A stretch of 64,000 nucleotides of DNA from Liolophura sinensis. Its lineage: Eukaryota; Mollusca; Polyplacophora; Chitonida; Chitonidae. Made by a program: the position numbers and the translations under genes. Positions 12,961 to 24,579 of this stretch are shown here, in pieces (within the stretch, counting starts at the first letter, position 1; each line of letters starts with the position of its first letter). Below the pieces are notes generated by a model. It saw only the letters and a list, made by a program, of their open reading frames with translations. It was not told the DNA's origin and searched no databases. Location: positions 15,507,501 through 15,571,500 of the forward strand of contig NC_088303.1 of NCBI RefSeq assembly GCF_032854445.1. Direction: 5' to 3'.

Positions 12961-15900
12961 TTAACAAACATTTGTCAGAGCACTTTTGATTACATTTTTG
13001 CGACTCTGTATGGCTTGCTGGACCCACAGTAACTCCATGGCAATGTGATGACGTTTTTTTCGGAGTTCTTCAGCATTTAATCCCTCAGCTGATATGATGC
13101 TAGCTAGAAAAACAAACAAACAATGATATTCAGATGCAATCTGCCTGTGCATGCATTTAACAATCTTGCAGGGGTAGCTAATGTATCGTCGCATTCACGC
13201 TTGACAATGTGCTTATCGAATAAAGATTTCTATGATAGAACCCCATACACCGTGGGCTTATCGAATAAAAATTTCTATGATAGAACCCCATACACAGTGG
13301 GCTTATCATATAAAGGTTTCTATGATAGAACCTCTTATATGGTGGGCTTATCGAATAAAGACTCTATGATAGAACCCCATACACAGTGCACTTATCATTT
13401 AAAGGTTTCTATGACATAACCTCATACAGAGTGGGCTTAATTTTTTTAAATTACAGTATTTTACATGCACGAAGCAAATGACAGAAATACTGATCGAGTT
13501 ATTAGGCTCAACATTTGTGTGCAAAATACATTAGGTACTTTTTAACATACCACTAATAACATTTTGTTCAACACTGCTTTCCGTGTAACCAATGCCAATG
13601 CTGGCGTTCTGGGTATGACATAAGATACATCTGTACTTTGTACAGGCTGGCTAAAAATAAATATAAATCTGAGGGTTAACAGCTAAATGTAGAGAGCTAC
13701 TGTAAGATTAATACAACTATTAACGAATCAGGCAAAAGGCACATCTTACACACAAGTTTTGGGCAAAATTTTACCACATTTTCATCATAGAAATTCATGT
13801 TACCTTTTGGTTGTGACTGGGAGTCAGCTGTGTGAGATATATCAGCATCCCAGAAGGAGGTGCTGTTTCCCCAGTGTTGTATGCTGTTGTCAAACAAAAC
13901 ACCGCTGGCATCAAGTCGTGAATGGGACACATCTGTTTGGGCCCCACCAGCAGTGTCTGATACACTAGCACTGACATCACCTGACATCTGTGGGATTTGA
14001 TGGGGTCTGGCAACAGTGATATGGGAAACATTTCTGCTGACATCAGCACTTTTGCGTGAAACACTGACACCATTATCTAAACTGCCAGAGGCGTGAGGGA
14101 CTTTTGTACAAGAATCAGTTGTCATGTTTGTTAATGTACTGGTGAAGCCATCCAATGTGTGTGAAACATCTGTACTGATATCACATCCATGTGAAATGTT
14201 GGCCACAGGATGATCTGTGACCCTTGAACCACTGGTAGAGCTAATAACTGGAAGATATGGAGTATTGCAAAGCTCCGTCTCATCACGGACATTATCAGAG
14301 TTTTTAAGTTCTGGACTTCCAGAAGCATTAGTTTCAGCCTCATTTGTTGGCAGAGGTGCAGGAGGTTCAACCCAAGTTTCACATGTGGATTTACTCTCAG
14401 TTGTTTCCCCTGATAACCTATCTCGTGCCAATACAGATGTAGGGTTACATGTACCAGCTTCAGATGTATCATATCCAGCAACAGTGTTAATGTGATGTGA
14501 AAGCGTTACTCTGTTAACACCACAAGAGGAACATGAATTGCCAATATCAACATTTGTGCTTGGTATTCTACTGGGGTTTAACTCACAATGTTGGGATTTC
14601 TCTGCAATTTTCAGATTCATTTTTTCACACACACCATCTGATTCATCAGCACTTTCATTGATCTTTAAAGTCTTCTTTTGATTAGTGTACTGTGGATTTG
14701 TGGCCACATGCCGTACATGTGAGCGTTTCTTTTTCACTCCTGGCAAGGAGATTCTCTGTGAATGCCATTCCACTACGAGCTGGGGATCATCCTCCATTTC
14801 CATGGCAACAGCCTCAAATTCTCGCCTAACCTGCTGTAGCCACCTCCTTGTAACATGACCCCTCACCCATGCCTGTAAATTAATTAAATACAATGATAGC
14901 AGAGGAGCAGGGAACCACAAATTTTAGTATGTGAAGAATACATGTTTCTTTCTGACACCATTATCAAAGGCATTTAAGCAGCTATTCCTTACTAAGCATC
15001 ACACTGGGAAAGTAAGAACTCTTAGTGGATAGGTGGTAAGATAGCATACAGGATCATCAGCACAGTCAAGTACTGAATATCCTTGCTCTTAAATGAGCTT
15101 TTGAGCAAGTCCTACACACTGTCACGTTCATTTGTCATCAGTTTTGCAAAATCAGTATAGTTTACTATTCATCATTATTTTTCCATTTTATAACAATGTT
15201 GAAATTGCTCAAGCAGAAGTCCAGGCAAGTAGGTCTTCAAGCGAAGTGAAAAGATGATGGATTGAAATTTACAATCCACCAATAATTAGAGCTTAAAAGT
15301 CGATCTTAAACCACATTCGAGGATGATGTGTAGGCCACTGTACATGTACACCTTTATCTCTATGCATAGCAGGGTTAACAACTTTCCCAGCATTTTCTTT
15401 TCAGCTTAGACAGTATGCATCTAGTTCAACTGGGTTGAAAATGGAATCTTAAATTCTAATTACAAACATTACAATACGCTTAATTATTGATTTAGAATGG
15501 GGATTCTCCTACTGTTCCAATTTAAAAATAGTCTTGTGTGATCTTTCATGTATTTCCTGGAATGTTAATACCAATAACTGGCCACTCCATCTTCTTTATG
15601 GTTACAAGTTGCTCAGTAAATTAAAAATACACTCACTCTTAATTTCAATTCTAAACGATTCACAGGATGACAGGTTTTACTCAGGGGATGTCTCTGTGAC
15701 TTTCAAACATTCTCATGAAACTAGCAGCAAAGTGATAAGGAAAATAGGAGAAAAATTGGCAGTTGCTAATTCTAGGTCAATGCATCTGTTAGTCCCTGGC
15801 CCCTTTCTCAGATGTTCATTGTGAAAAGCAGGTTCTTTAATGAATTGATGTCACTCTGCCACATGACAGTAATCTTACCTTAGAATCTCCTAAAAGTTTA

Positions 15901-16495
15901 AATGAAATGAGGGTTTCTGACTTAAAGTGTAAATCTACAGTAGCCCATTTTACAAAGCTATTGCAATGCAGCATCAAATGCAGTCCCCATGTTGACATAT
16001 CTCTTCAATATCTGTTGTCACAGAAGTTACGTCAGGCGCAAGAATGTTTCGTAAAACAGGTCCCAGAAGCATAATTACCAGAGATTTAGGTCAGCCTCCA
16101 TCAATTCAATGCATTATTTATTTAACTAAATCAGATCACTGTACAGTGGTATATATGTGTCCCTTTTCTTTATTGCAAATTGACAATAGTGTTATGCTTC
16201 TACACCTTGCTGATATCCATCGTCTATGGCTCGGGACTATTAGCAGGACAGGCCAATATAATATGACGAAAACTGGGCAGTCTATCGTTTGTACAACAAA
16301 CTTTCCAACTCAAGTCTGAACACGAGCGTGCCGACCATGCAACGTCCTATAGAACGACTTTGAGAAGCAACTGGACAAACACAGAGATTTCATTCATAAA
16401 TAACTTCAGTTTGCTACCTGTAATAAAACGATCTTGTCCGTTGCATCAGCATAATCCTCCAGGTCAACTTCTGCGATTTCACTACATTTTGCCAT
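12961..16495 (-). CDS. IQCC: IQ motif-containing protein C-like (IQCC), 4 exons
   Basis: Exons are 16495-16418, 14872-13775, 13650-13551 and 13103-12961, with junction phases 0, 0 and 1. They total 1419 nt (472 residues); remembered human IQCC is of similar length. A perfect IQ motif spans the first splice: LLQ | AWVRGHVTRRW, residues 24-37, fitting [I/L]QxxxRGxxxRR, a calmodulin or EF-hand light-chain binding site. It is followed by REFEAVAMEMEDD, as in IQCC. Exon 2 (residues 27-392) is otherwise a low-complexity Ser/Thr/Asp-rich linker with repeated DVS/DISH words. Exon 4 carries the IQCC C-terminal box HIAMELLWVQQAIQSRK (445-461), close to the human HLAMELLWLQQAINSRK. Start choice: the ATG at 16495 has G at -3 and +4; an in-frame ATG at 16510 would add MAGVE. 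The exon 2 donor (GTG|GTAAAA) is weak but is the one that fits phase. The gene is divergent from archease and shares its promoter. Function in any animal is poorly known. Confidence 0.85.
13212..13440. repeat. 45-bp tandem repeat, 5 copies, in the last IQCC intron
   Basis: Units start at 13212, 13257, 13302, 13347 (44 bp) and 13391, each with CTTATC, TTTCTATGATAGAACC and CATACA. Because 45 is a multiple of three, one plus-strand frame stays open and reads as a 15-residue repeat; nothing suggests that it is translated. Confidence 0.9.
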
Positions 16496-16571
16496 CTCCA
16501 CACCCGCCATCAGAGGCTTTCTGTTTCTATGCAGTGATTGGTTAATGGGATCACATGACAGAAATGTCAAA
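16496..16571. promoter_or_regulatory. Shared bidirectional promoter of IQCC and archease
   Basis: Only 76 bp separate the chosen ATG of IQCC (16495, minus) and that of archease (16572, plus), or 61 bp if IQCC starts at 16510. Within it lie an inverted CCAAT box (GATTGGTTA, 16536-16544) and an E-box with palindromic flanks (TCACATGA, 16551-16558). No TATA box is seen. The 5' UTRs must be very short, or each transcript must begin inside the other gene. Confidence 0.7.
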
Positions 16572-19500
16572 ATGGCGACAAACGTAAACACGCTGGTTGA
16601 GAAGAAATCAGATGATGGTCACTTTTTGGAAGAAATCTCACCGATTCAGTACGAATGTAAGTGATTTTCATATCAGGCAAGAATTCATTAATGGATGAGT
16701 GTTGTAAACTTATTGACTTCGGCGAGGTATGATTACTGACAGTTTTTAGTCATGTCGAAAACTGGACACGCTATTAAGCTGTGCATATGATTGGCTAAGC
16801 AGCGGCTGTATAAATCGCCTTTCGAGACACTGTCAACCACTTGCATCACATTTTTTTCGAATAAAGTTATCCAGATTATCCATCCATACAGTTGTCCCAG
16901 ATCAAGGCAGGGGTAGGTATGTACACATCTAACATCGTGGGTTTCCCCCAGCCTCTACCTGAGTTCCTACCACCATAATGATGGCCGCCGTTGTATAAGG
17001 GAAATATTCTTGAGTACGGCGTAAAACACCAGCCAGATAGATAAATGCAGTAATTCGCTTCAGATTTAGCAATAACTTTATCTGAACACCCATAGCCCTG
17101 ACCTCCATATCATACATGAAAAGTTCTTGATTACTGCCTTAAACCACCAATGAAATAAATGAATGAATACCCAGTAAACTAAGTTTAACCTTTAGCATTT
17201 AAAGATATAGGAAATTTGATTACATTTTTTTTTCAGATCTGGATCACACAGCGGATGTACAGTAAGTATATTTGTCATATTAGAGATTCAGCTAAGTAGT
17301 AATGGCTGTTTCATCGACTACCACGACCAAATTTTATCATATAAATGGGCGGTAATTAACTTGGGACACATAAGGGAAGGAAAAAAATTTAGAAGTAAAG
17401 TCGAAGTCAATCAGATCGATTTAATACTTATTTAATCCTAATCCCAGGTAACACATTCTTTAAAATCAGACCTCAGAGAACAGAAAAATGAATTGATGTT
17501 TCATTTCAAAGTTTTGATCTGGGCAAGGAATGTAATGGAAATGTATAAGCTGTCTTGCCTTTGGCCTTATTTTTCTTTAACTTACATGAAGGACTGTTAG
17601 TACCAATGCTAGTACACTGGATTTAATATAGTTTTTCCTTTTGCTCTTCAGATTACATTCCTGTATCCTTTTTGCTGTCTTCTTCTGTGTGTGTGATGAA
17701 CTGCACATTTTGGACATTGTTCAGATGTAGATAGACCTTGTCTAGCAACTAGGTTTTTGGTGACTGGAAGCATCTTGGAGCAACTGGAAGCGTCCATTCA
17801 GACACTGGTTTTACCCAATCTGCATGGGCTTGTTCGGAGTTTAACGTTCAACTCTACTGCAGCCCAAAGCGTCCAGCTGTGTCAGTCTTAACATATGCTT
17901 CAGGCGTGCTCCGATTTGAGGACAGTTGCTCATAATAGCAAGGTTTTTCCAATCTTTTGGACATTATAAGCATTATTCATAGGTCGACTTTATCTACATG
18001 TAGTTGGACCCAGTTGCTTATGATCTCAAGGCAACCCATGCCAGGCTTATCATTTTATGTTTCTTATCGTGCTCATTTAAGAAATGTCAGTGTTATAGCA
18101 ATTTCATGCAGGATTTGTTTTTCACTGTGTTAGTCAGAGAAAGTTAATTTTGAAATTACATCTACTAAAAATGCACAGGACCTTTCTGTTTGTTGAACTT
18201 AATTAGTAACCAGGGGGAAAAACACTCAAGGAAGCATTTGAGCAGGTTTGTAATATATATTCTAGTTATGTTATTATATTTTCTTTTTTGTTATACCATA
18301 ATGATATAAAAGGAAATGAATTCTTCTAGCATTCATATTTCTATATACTTAGAAATATATATGTATGTAACTTGGTACCTTTGAATGACCACAGAAAGCT
18401 GTTTTGTAACCCAGAAAACCCAGTATGATCAAGTAAATAAATGTGTCAGATCTGGATTATGTGATATGATGATATTGACAGACTGAGTATTTTCTGCCAA
18501 TAAGTGCAATGCATATACATTGTATCAAGTTTCCTGCCCTGGTTCATTTTTTCAACAATTGCCATTTTTGGCCTCACTTCCATACTCCAGATGGCTGTTT
18601 CAAATACAGTCATGACAATGGGGGCACCCTGGTGAAACAGTTGTGATATTTGGACCTGTTGTTACAGCAAAGAATGCTCCATAATTAAATAGCTATGTAA
18701 CTGTCAGCCTGACGTTAAAAAATCAGGGGTGCTGCACATATTTAAATTAATTGCTAAAATGGAAAGCTGCATCACTTATTTTAGGTATCTCTAAATAATC
18801 CTGAAACCGGAAGGAACAGTTTGGGCCCTGTTAGCATGCCTTTTACTCCATATGAAATAGTCGATTCCTCCACACACATGCTCACCATTGCTTATGTGGT
18901 ACTTCAGTTCAAATGTTTACATTAGAGGAGTACCGGTATTTGTTATGTGTGGGGGGCCTCCGTGGCAGAAAGGGTTAGCAGACCAGCACTGCGCAATGAC
19001 CTAGGAACCTCTTACCAATGAGGTCATTTTGAGTTCAAGTCTAGCTCAAGGTCACTTCCTCCCCAGCCATATAAGGGAAATCTGCCAGCAGCCAGTGGAT
19101 GGTCGTGGGTTTCGCCCAGGCTCTTCTTAGTGATGAGGATCCATGACAGACTATATCAAGAATATTTATGGAATAGTCAGCTGTGTACAGTGACATTCAG
19201 TTGATAAGGGACATATTGTCAGTTGTACTACTTTTTGGTACACACATGTGATTCTGGGCTATATAACATGCCAGATGGGGGAATGGTGTCAGTTAAACAT
19301 GGTCAAGAAGCAGCAGTCTATAGACTTTTTGTACAGGCTAGGCCATCGTCCACATTTAATATTGGTGAATGTCACTCATTAGTTTTTGGATCAGTGGATG
19401 ATTTCCTTTATGTTAGCAGATAATAATAATGTGATTATTTTCTCAGGTGGCCATTGCCATGTTTGGTTACATGACAGAAATAGATAAAGTGGAAATGTTA

Positions 19501-20795
19501 GAAAAGGAAAGCATAGACGCTGAGGGTGAGTATGAAAATAGTAGACCATATCATCTCTTGTATGCCAAATGCTTCAGAATAAGGACTGTATTGGGCCAAT
19601 TGAATTAGGGCATTGTTCTTGATAACTTGCTTCTTTGGTTGCAAAAGTTGATTTATGTCTGGAAAGTCTTGTGCCAAATGTGGGTGTCCTATACCTGACC
19701 ACCACTATGTAAGCCTGTGGTAATAACAAAGTATACTTGAACATGATGAGCAAAGGTAATAAACAGAGGTAGCTCTGGTGTATTAATCAGTGCATACCTG
19801 TTTATTGTCTCCTGAAGATTTGGATTACCTGCATCTTAAGTTCATAATGGAATTTGAGAGATGAAAACTAATTTTGAAATGTATTTTCCCATATATACAG
19901 CACAGAGCTGAAGAGATCTTACAATTTCTAACTGCAAAGGTTTTTTGATTTACAGGTGATGACATGCTGTCTTTGTTATTCCATTTCTTGGATGAATGGC
20001 TCTTTGTCTTCTCAGCTGAACCATTTTTCATTCCAAGAGTAAGTGTAACCAGTCACTATATTAACCATTTAAATAAATGGTGGCTAATTCATTTGAAAAA
20101 AAGTCAAAAGTTTCATATAATGCATGACTTTTTTAAATGTTTCATACACTGTGGTTCAGTGTCATAATGCAGGTTATCATGAAGTCATGACATGCCTTGA
20201 CCTGTAAGGTTATAGGTTCAGGATCAAAACTTGAATACTTGAGGTACCCCATTCACTTTGAGGCTGACCTGAAAAGGTTCTATCCAAGCACATGACTTCA
20301 GCCTGCTAGGGATTTTATGCACAAATAGAACAGTCCTCGGACTAAAATACAAGGATTTACTGCAATAGTCAGGAAATGATACTATGGTTTAGTATGTCTA
20401 CCAGTAATTCACAGTCTACTCTCGATTATGAGTTAAGCATATAATGCCATTCCAAACTACACACAAATCACTGCTGCATTATTCCACTCATGTACTGGAA
20501 TCTTATGGCATTTAAAATGAGTTTTACTACATGATTTAAGAGAAGAAATTATATTATTACACAGCAGTTACTAATGACTTTCACCTCTTTATTGCTATTT
20601 TATTTTTCTCTGCAGAAAGTTGTGATAACAAATTTTGACAAGGAAAACTTCAAGATCAGTGCCGTAGGATACGGAGAGACATTTGACATAAGCAAACACC
20701 CTCAGGGTTCAGAGGTGAAAGCCATCACCTACTCACATATGCAGGTTCATGAAAAAGAGGAGCAGTGTGACATCTTCTGTATCGTGGACATTTAG
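16572..20795 (+). CDS. ZBTB8OS: Archease (ZBTB8OS), tRNA-ligase cofactor, 7 exons
   Basis: Exons are 16572-16656, 17237-17261, 17652-17662, 18214-18245, 19447-19525, 19956-20038 and 20616-20795, totalling 495 nt (164 residues; human is about 167). Archease promotes guanylylation and turnover of the RtcB (HSPC117) RNA ligase that joins tRNA halves and the XBP1 mRNA. The protein is collinear with the family. YEYLDHTADVQLHSWG runs from residue 27 to 42, then LKEAFEQVAIAMFGYMT (45-61), GDDMLSLLFHFLDEWLFVFS (78-97), FFIPR (101-105), FKISAVGYGE, and KHPQGSEVKAITYSHMQV near the end, closing with VDI. Asp 31 and 35 in LDHTADV and the near-terminal Asp 163 are probable metal ligands, by family knowledge. 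Exon 3 is only 11 nt and exon 2 only 25 nt. The exon 4 donor is an unusual GTTTGT. The ATG at 16572 (AAAATGG) is the first in frame and lies 76 bp from the IQCC start. A possible poly(A) signal, ATTAAA, is at 20898. Confidence 0.92.
16930..17047 (+). mobile_element. SINE 3' body fragment, main family
   Basis: Shows GGGAAATATTCTTGAGTACG and GCGTAAAACACC, in archease intron 1. No tRNA-like head. Confidence 0.85.
17652..17662 (+). other. ZBTB8OS: 11-nt microexon of archease
   Basis: ATTACATTCCT lies between CTCTTCAG and GTATCC. It supplies the missing Leu-His-Ser of the invariant QLHSWG stretch and restores phase between the exons at 17237-17261 and 18214-18245. Confidence 0.85.
18953..19145 (+). 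mobile_element. Diverged near-full SINE, main family
   Basis: The tRNA-like head (GGGCCTCCGTGGCAGAAAGG) and B-box-like GAGTTCAAGTCTAGC are recognisable; the 3' body is decayed. It lies in archease intron 4. Confidence 0.75.
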
Positions 20796-21160
20796 ACGTG
20801 GATTGAGTACTGTTAAGGGCAAGGAATCCAAACTTTCCTCTCGCCAGCTGCAGGAGCAGGAAAGGAAGGCAGCCAAGTTTCCGTGTGCGATGTCTGTATT
20901 AAAACTTGGTGACAGTTAGTTGTCAGACAAACTGTACCAGTGGTAAAACAGTGAAATGAAAGCTTCCAGCACATTTAGTCTGCAGAGCTACTGGTATGGT
21001 TTATGATAGATTACAGTTGACTTGAGCCTACGGATAGCTAAGCCGGATGGTCATTGGTTGACATATTCAAACAAAAACACAAAGAAAGACATTGTCATGA
21101 GTACTTTGAGTAAAGCAGAAAAAAATCTGTGTGTGTAGCTAAAAAGTAATATGCTTTTGT
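20796..21160 (+). other. 3' UTR of archease
   Basis: Unique sequence directly after the archease stop. An ATTAAA at 20898-20903 may be the poly(A) signal; if it is not used, the transcript would run into the 50-bp minisatellite, the next AATAAA being near 23262. Confidence 0.4.
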
Positions 21161-22910
21161 GTGGTCTTAGCACATGCATTGAGATCAGTGTGGTACCTGG
21201 TGCATGTCGTGTGATCTTAGCACATGCACTGAGATCAGTGTGGTACAGGGTGCATGTCGTGTGGTCTTAGCACATGCACAGAGATCAGTGTGGTATCTGG
21301 TGCATGTTGTGTGGTCTTAGCACATGCACGGAGATCAGTGTGGTACCGGGTGCATGTCATGTGGTCTTAGCACATACACTGAGATCATTGTGGTACCGGG
21401 TGCATGTCGTGTGGTCTTAGCACGTGCACTGAAATCAGTGTGGTACTGGGTGCATGTCATGTGGTCTTAGCACATGCACAGAGATCAGTGTGGTGCCGGG
21501 TGCATGTCGTGCGGTCTTAGCACGTGCACTGAGATCAGTGTGATGCCGGGTGCAAGTCGTGTGGTCTTAGCACGTGCACAGAGATCAGTGTGGTGCCGAA
21601 TGCATGTCGTGTGGTCTTAGCACATGCATTGAGATCAGTGTGGTACCGGGTGTATGTCATGTGGTCTTAGCACATGCAGGGAGATCAGTGTGGTGCTGGA
21701 TGCATGTCGTGTGGTCTTAGCACATGCACAGAGATCAGTGTGGTACTGGGTGCATGTCGTGTGGTCTTAGCACATGCACAGAGATCAGTGTGGTACTGGG
21801 TGCATGTCGTGTGGTCTTAGCACATGCACGGAGATCAGTGTGGTACCGGGTGCATGTCATGTGGTCTTAGCACATACACTGAGATCATTGTGGTACTGGG
21901 TGCATGTCGTGTGGTCTTAGCACGTGCACTGAAATCAGTGTGGTACTGGGTGCATGTCATGTGGTCTTAGCACGTGCACTGAAATCAGTGTGGTACTGGG
22001 TGCATGTTGTGTGGTCTTAGCACATGCACAGAGATCAGTGTGGTGCCGGGTGCATGTCGTGTGGTCTTAGCACATGCACTGAGATCAGTGTGGTGCCGGG
22101 TGCATGTCGTGTGGCCTTAGCACATGCACTGAGATCAGTGTGGTGCCGGGTGCATGTCGTGTGGCCTTAGCACATGCACTGAAATCAGTGTGGTACTGGG
22201 TGCATGTCGTGTGATCTTAGCACGTGCACTGAAATCAGTGTGGTACTGGGTGCATGTCGTGTGCTCTTAGCACGTGCACTGAAATCAGTGTGGTACTGGG
22301 TGCATGTTGTGTGGTCTTAGCACGTGCACTGAAATCAGTGTGGTACTGGGTGCATGTCGTGTGATCTTAGCACATGCATTGAGATCAGTGTGGTACAGGG
22401 TGCATGTCGTGTGGTCTTAGCACATGCACAGAGATCAGTGTGGTATCTGGTGCATGTCATGTGGTCTTAGCACATGCACAGAGATCAGTGTGGTACCGGG
22501 TGCATGTCATGTGGTCTTAGCACATATACTGAGATCATTGTGGTACCGGGTGCATGTCGTGTGGTCTTATCACGTGCACTGAAATCAGTGTGGTACTGGG
22601 TGCATGTCGTGTGGTCTTAGCACATGCACAGAGATCAGTGTGGTCCCGGGTGCATGTCGTGTGGTCTTAGCACATGCACTGAGATCAGTGTGGTGCCGGG
22701 TGCATGTCGTGTGGTCTTAGCACATGCACTGAAATCAGTGTGGTACTGGGTGCATGTCGTGTGATCTTAGCACGTGCACTGAAATCAGTGTGGTACTGGG
22801 TGCATGTCGTGTGGTCTTAGCACGTGCACTGAAATCAGTGTGGTACTGGGTGCATGTTGTGTGGTCTTAGCACGTGCACTGAAATCAGTGTGGTACTGGG
22901 TGCATGTGTA
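21161..22910. repeat. 50-bp minisatellite, 35 copies
   Basis: The unit GTGGTCTTAGCACATGCACT plus GAGATCAGTGTGGTACCGGG plus TGCATGTCGT repeats 35 times with constant 50-bp register. Variants alternate CACATG and CACGTG, GAGATC and GAAATC. Many units hold the inverted repeat CACTGA-GA-TCAGTG, and GTGCATG pairs with the next CATGCAC. Rare variant units (CACATACACTGAGATCATTG) recur at 21371, 21871 and, slightly changed, 22521, showing block duplication. Confidence 0.97.
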
Positions 22911-23082
22911 CTAAAACCCTCAGATCTCAGAACTATTTATGCCCCTGTCTACTTCTCTACTTCTCTACTTCTCGACCTCCAAAGTTCCATAAGTCACACA
23001 GAACAATTTTACTAAAGAAGTGGGTATCATAAAAGCCATCCACAGAGTAATTGGCGTCATGATGGCCTCTTCTATATCTGCT

Positions 23083-23246
23083 TCATTTATTTATTTATTC
23101 ATTTATTTATTTGATTGGTGTTTCACGCCATACTCAAGAATATTTCGCTTATACGACAGAAGCCATCATTATGGTGGACGGAAACCTGGGCAGAGCCCAG
23201 GGGAAACCCACGACCATCAGTTGCTTGCAGACCTTCCCACACACAT
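23083..23246 (-). mobile_element. SINE fragment, main family
   Basis: Starts with the (ATTT)n tail in reverse, then GATTGGTGTTTCACGCCATA and the ATTTCGCTTATACGAC signature. The head is missing. Confidence 0.85.
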
Positions 23247-23406
23247 GTACTTCATTTAATAATAAAACATTCAAGTGGTAAATTACATTCTGTTCTAGAT
23301 TACTTATGGCCAATGAAATATGATCAGAGATCTGCATAATGCACTATTTTATGCGAGAAAAGTTATCATGACAGATTATATTGTTGTTATGGTGGTCTGG
23401 AGGTAC

Positions 23407-23563
23407 ATTTATTCAGTTATTCATTTGATTGGTGTTTTATGCCGTACTCAAGAATATTTCACTTATACGACGGCGGCCATCATTATGGTGGGAGGAAAAC
23501 GGGCAGTGCCCGGGGGGAAACCCACGACCATCCACAGGTTGCTGGCAAACCTTCCCACGTACG
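23407..23563 (-). mobile_element. SINE fragment inserted in a minisatellite unit
   Basis: Main-family body (GAATATTTCACTTATACGAC, GCGGCCATCATTATGGTGGG). It is flanked by GGTCTGGAGGTAC on both sides (23394-23406 and 23564-23576), a 13-bp target-site duplication that is itself part of the 34-bp repeat unit. Confidence 0.85.
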
Positions 23564-24575
23564 GGTCTGGAGGTACAGCTAGTATTGTTGTTATAGTGTT
23601 CTGGAGGTACAGCTAGTATTGCTATGGTGTTCTGGAGGTATAGCTAGTATTGTTGTCATGGTGTTCTGGAGGTACAGCTAGTATTGTTATGGTGTTCTGG
23701 AGGTACGGCTAGTATTGTTGTTATGGTGTTCTGGAGGTAAAGATAGTATTGTTATTGTGGTGTTCCGAAAGTACAGCTAGCATTGTTGCTATGGTGTTCT
23801 TGAGGTACAGCTAATATTGTTATTATGGTGTTCTGAAAGTACGATATGTATTATTGTTATGGTGTTCTGAAGGTACAGCTAGTATTGTTGTTATGGTGTT
23901 CTGGAGGTAAAGCTAGTATTGTTGGTATGGTGTTCTGGAGGTACAGCTAGTATTGTTGTCATGGTGTTCTGGAGGTACAGCTAATATTGTTATTGTGCTG
24001 TTCTGGAAGTACAGCTAGCATTGTTGTTATGGTGTTCTGGAGGTACAGCTAGTATTGTTGTTATGGTGTTCTGGAAGTACGGCTTGTATTGTTGTGATGG
24101 TGTTCTGGAGGTACAGCTAGTATTGTTGTTATGGTGGCCTGGAGGTACAGCTAGTATTGTTATTGTGGTGTTCTGAAAGTACAGCTAGCATTGTTGCTAT
24201 GGTGTTCTGGAGGTACGGCTAGTATTGTTGTTATGGTGGTCTGGAGGGACATCTAATATTGTTATTGTACTGTTCTGGAAATACAGCTAGCATGGTTGTT
24301 ATGGTGTTTTGGAGGTACGGCTAGTATTGTTGTTATGGTGTTCTGGAGGTACAGCTACTATTGTTATTATAGTGATCTTGAAGTACAGCTAGCATTGTTG
24401 TTATGGTGTTCTGGAGGTACAGCTAGTATGGTTGATATGGTGTCCTGGAGGTACAGCTAGTATTGTTGTGATGGTGTTTTGGAGGTACAGCTGGTATTGT
24501 TGTTATGGTGTCCTGCAGGTACAGCTAGTATTGTTGTTATGGTCTTCTGGAGGTACAGCTAGTATTGTTGTCCTT
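23564..24575. repeat. 34-bp minisatellite, about 30 copies
   Basis: The unit CTGGAGGTACAGCTAGTATT plus GTTGTTATGGTGTT repeats with some 28-31-bp deleted units. One solitary copy (about 23380-23406) lies on the other side of the SINE. Confidence 0.95.
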
Positions 24576-24579
24576 GGTG

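Noticed and set aside
21161-22910. CRISPR-like array
   Set aside because: Units are directly adjacent with no unique spacers, and the host is a eukaryote.
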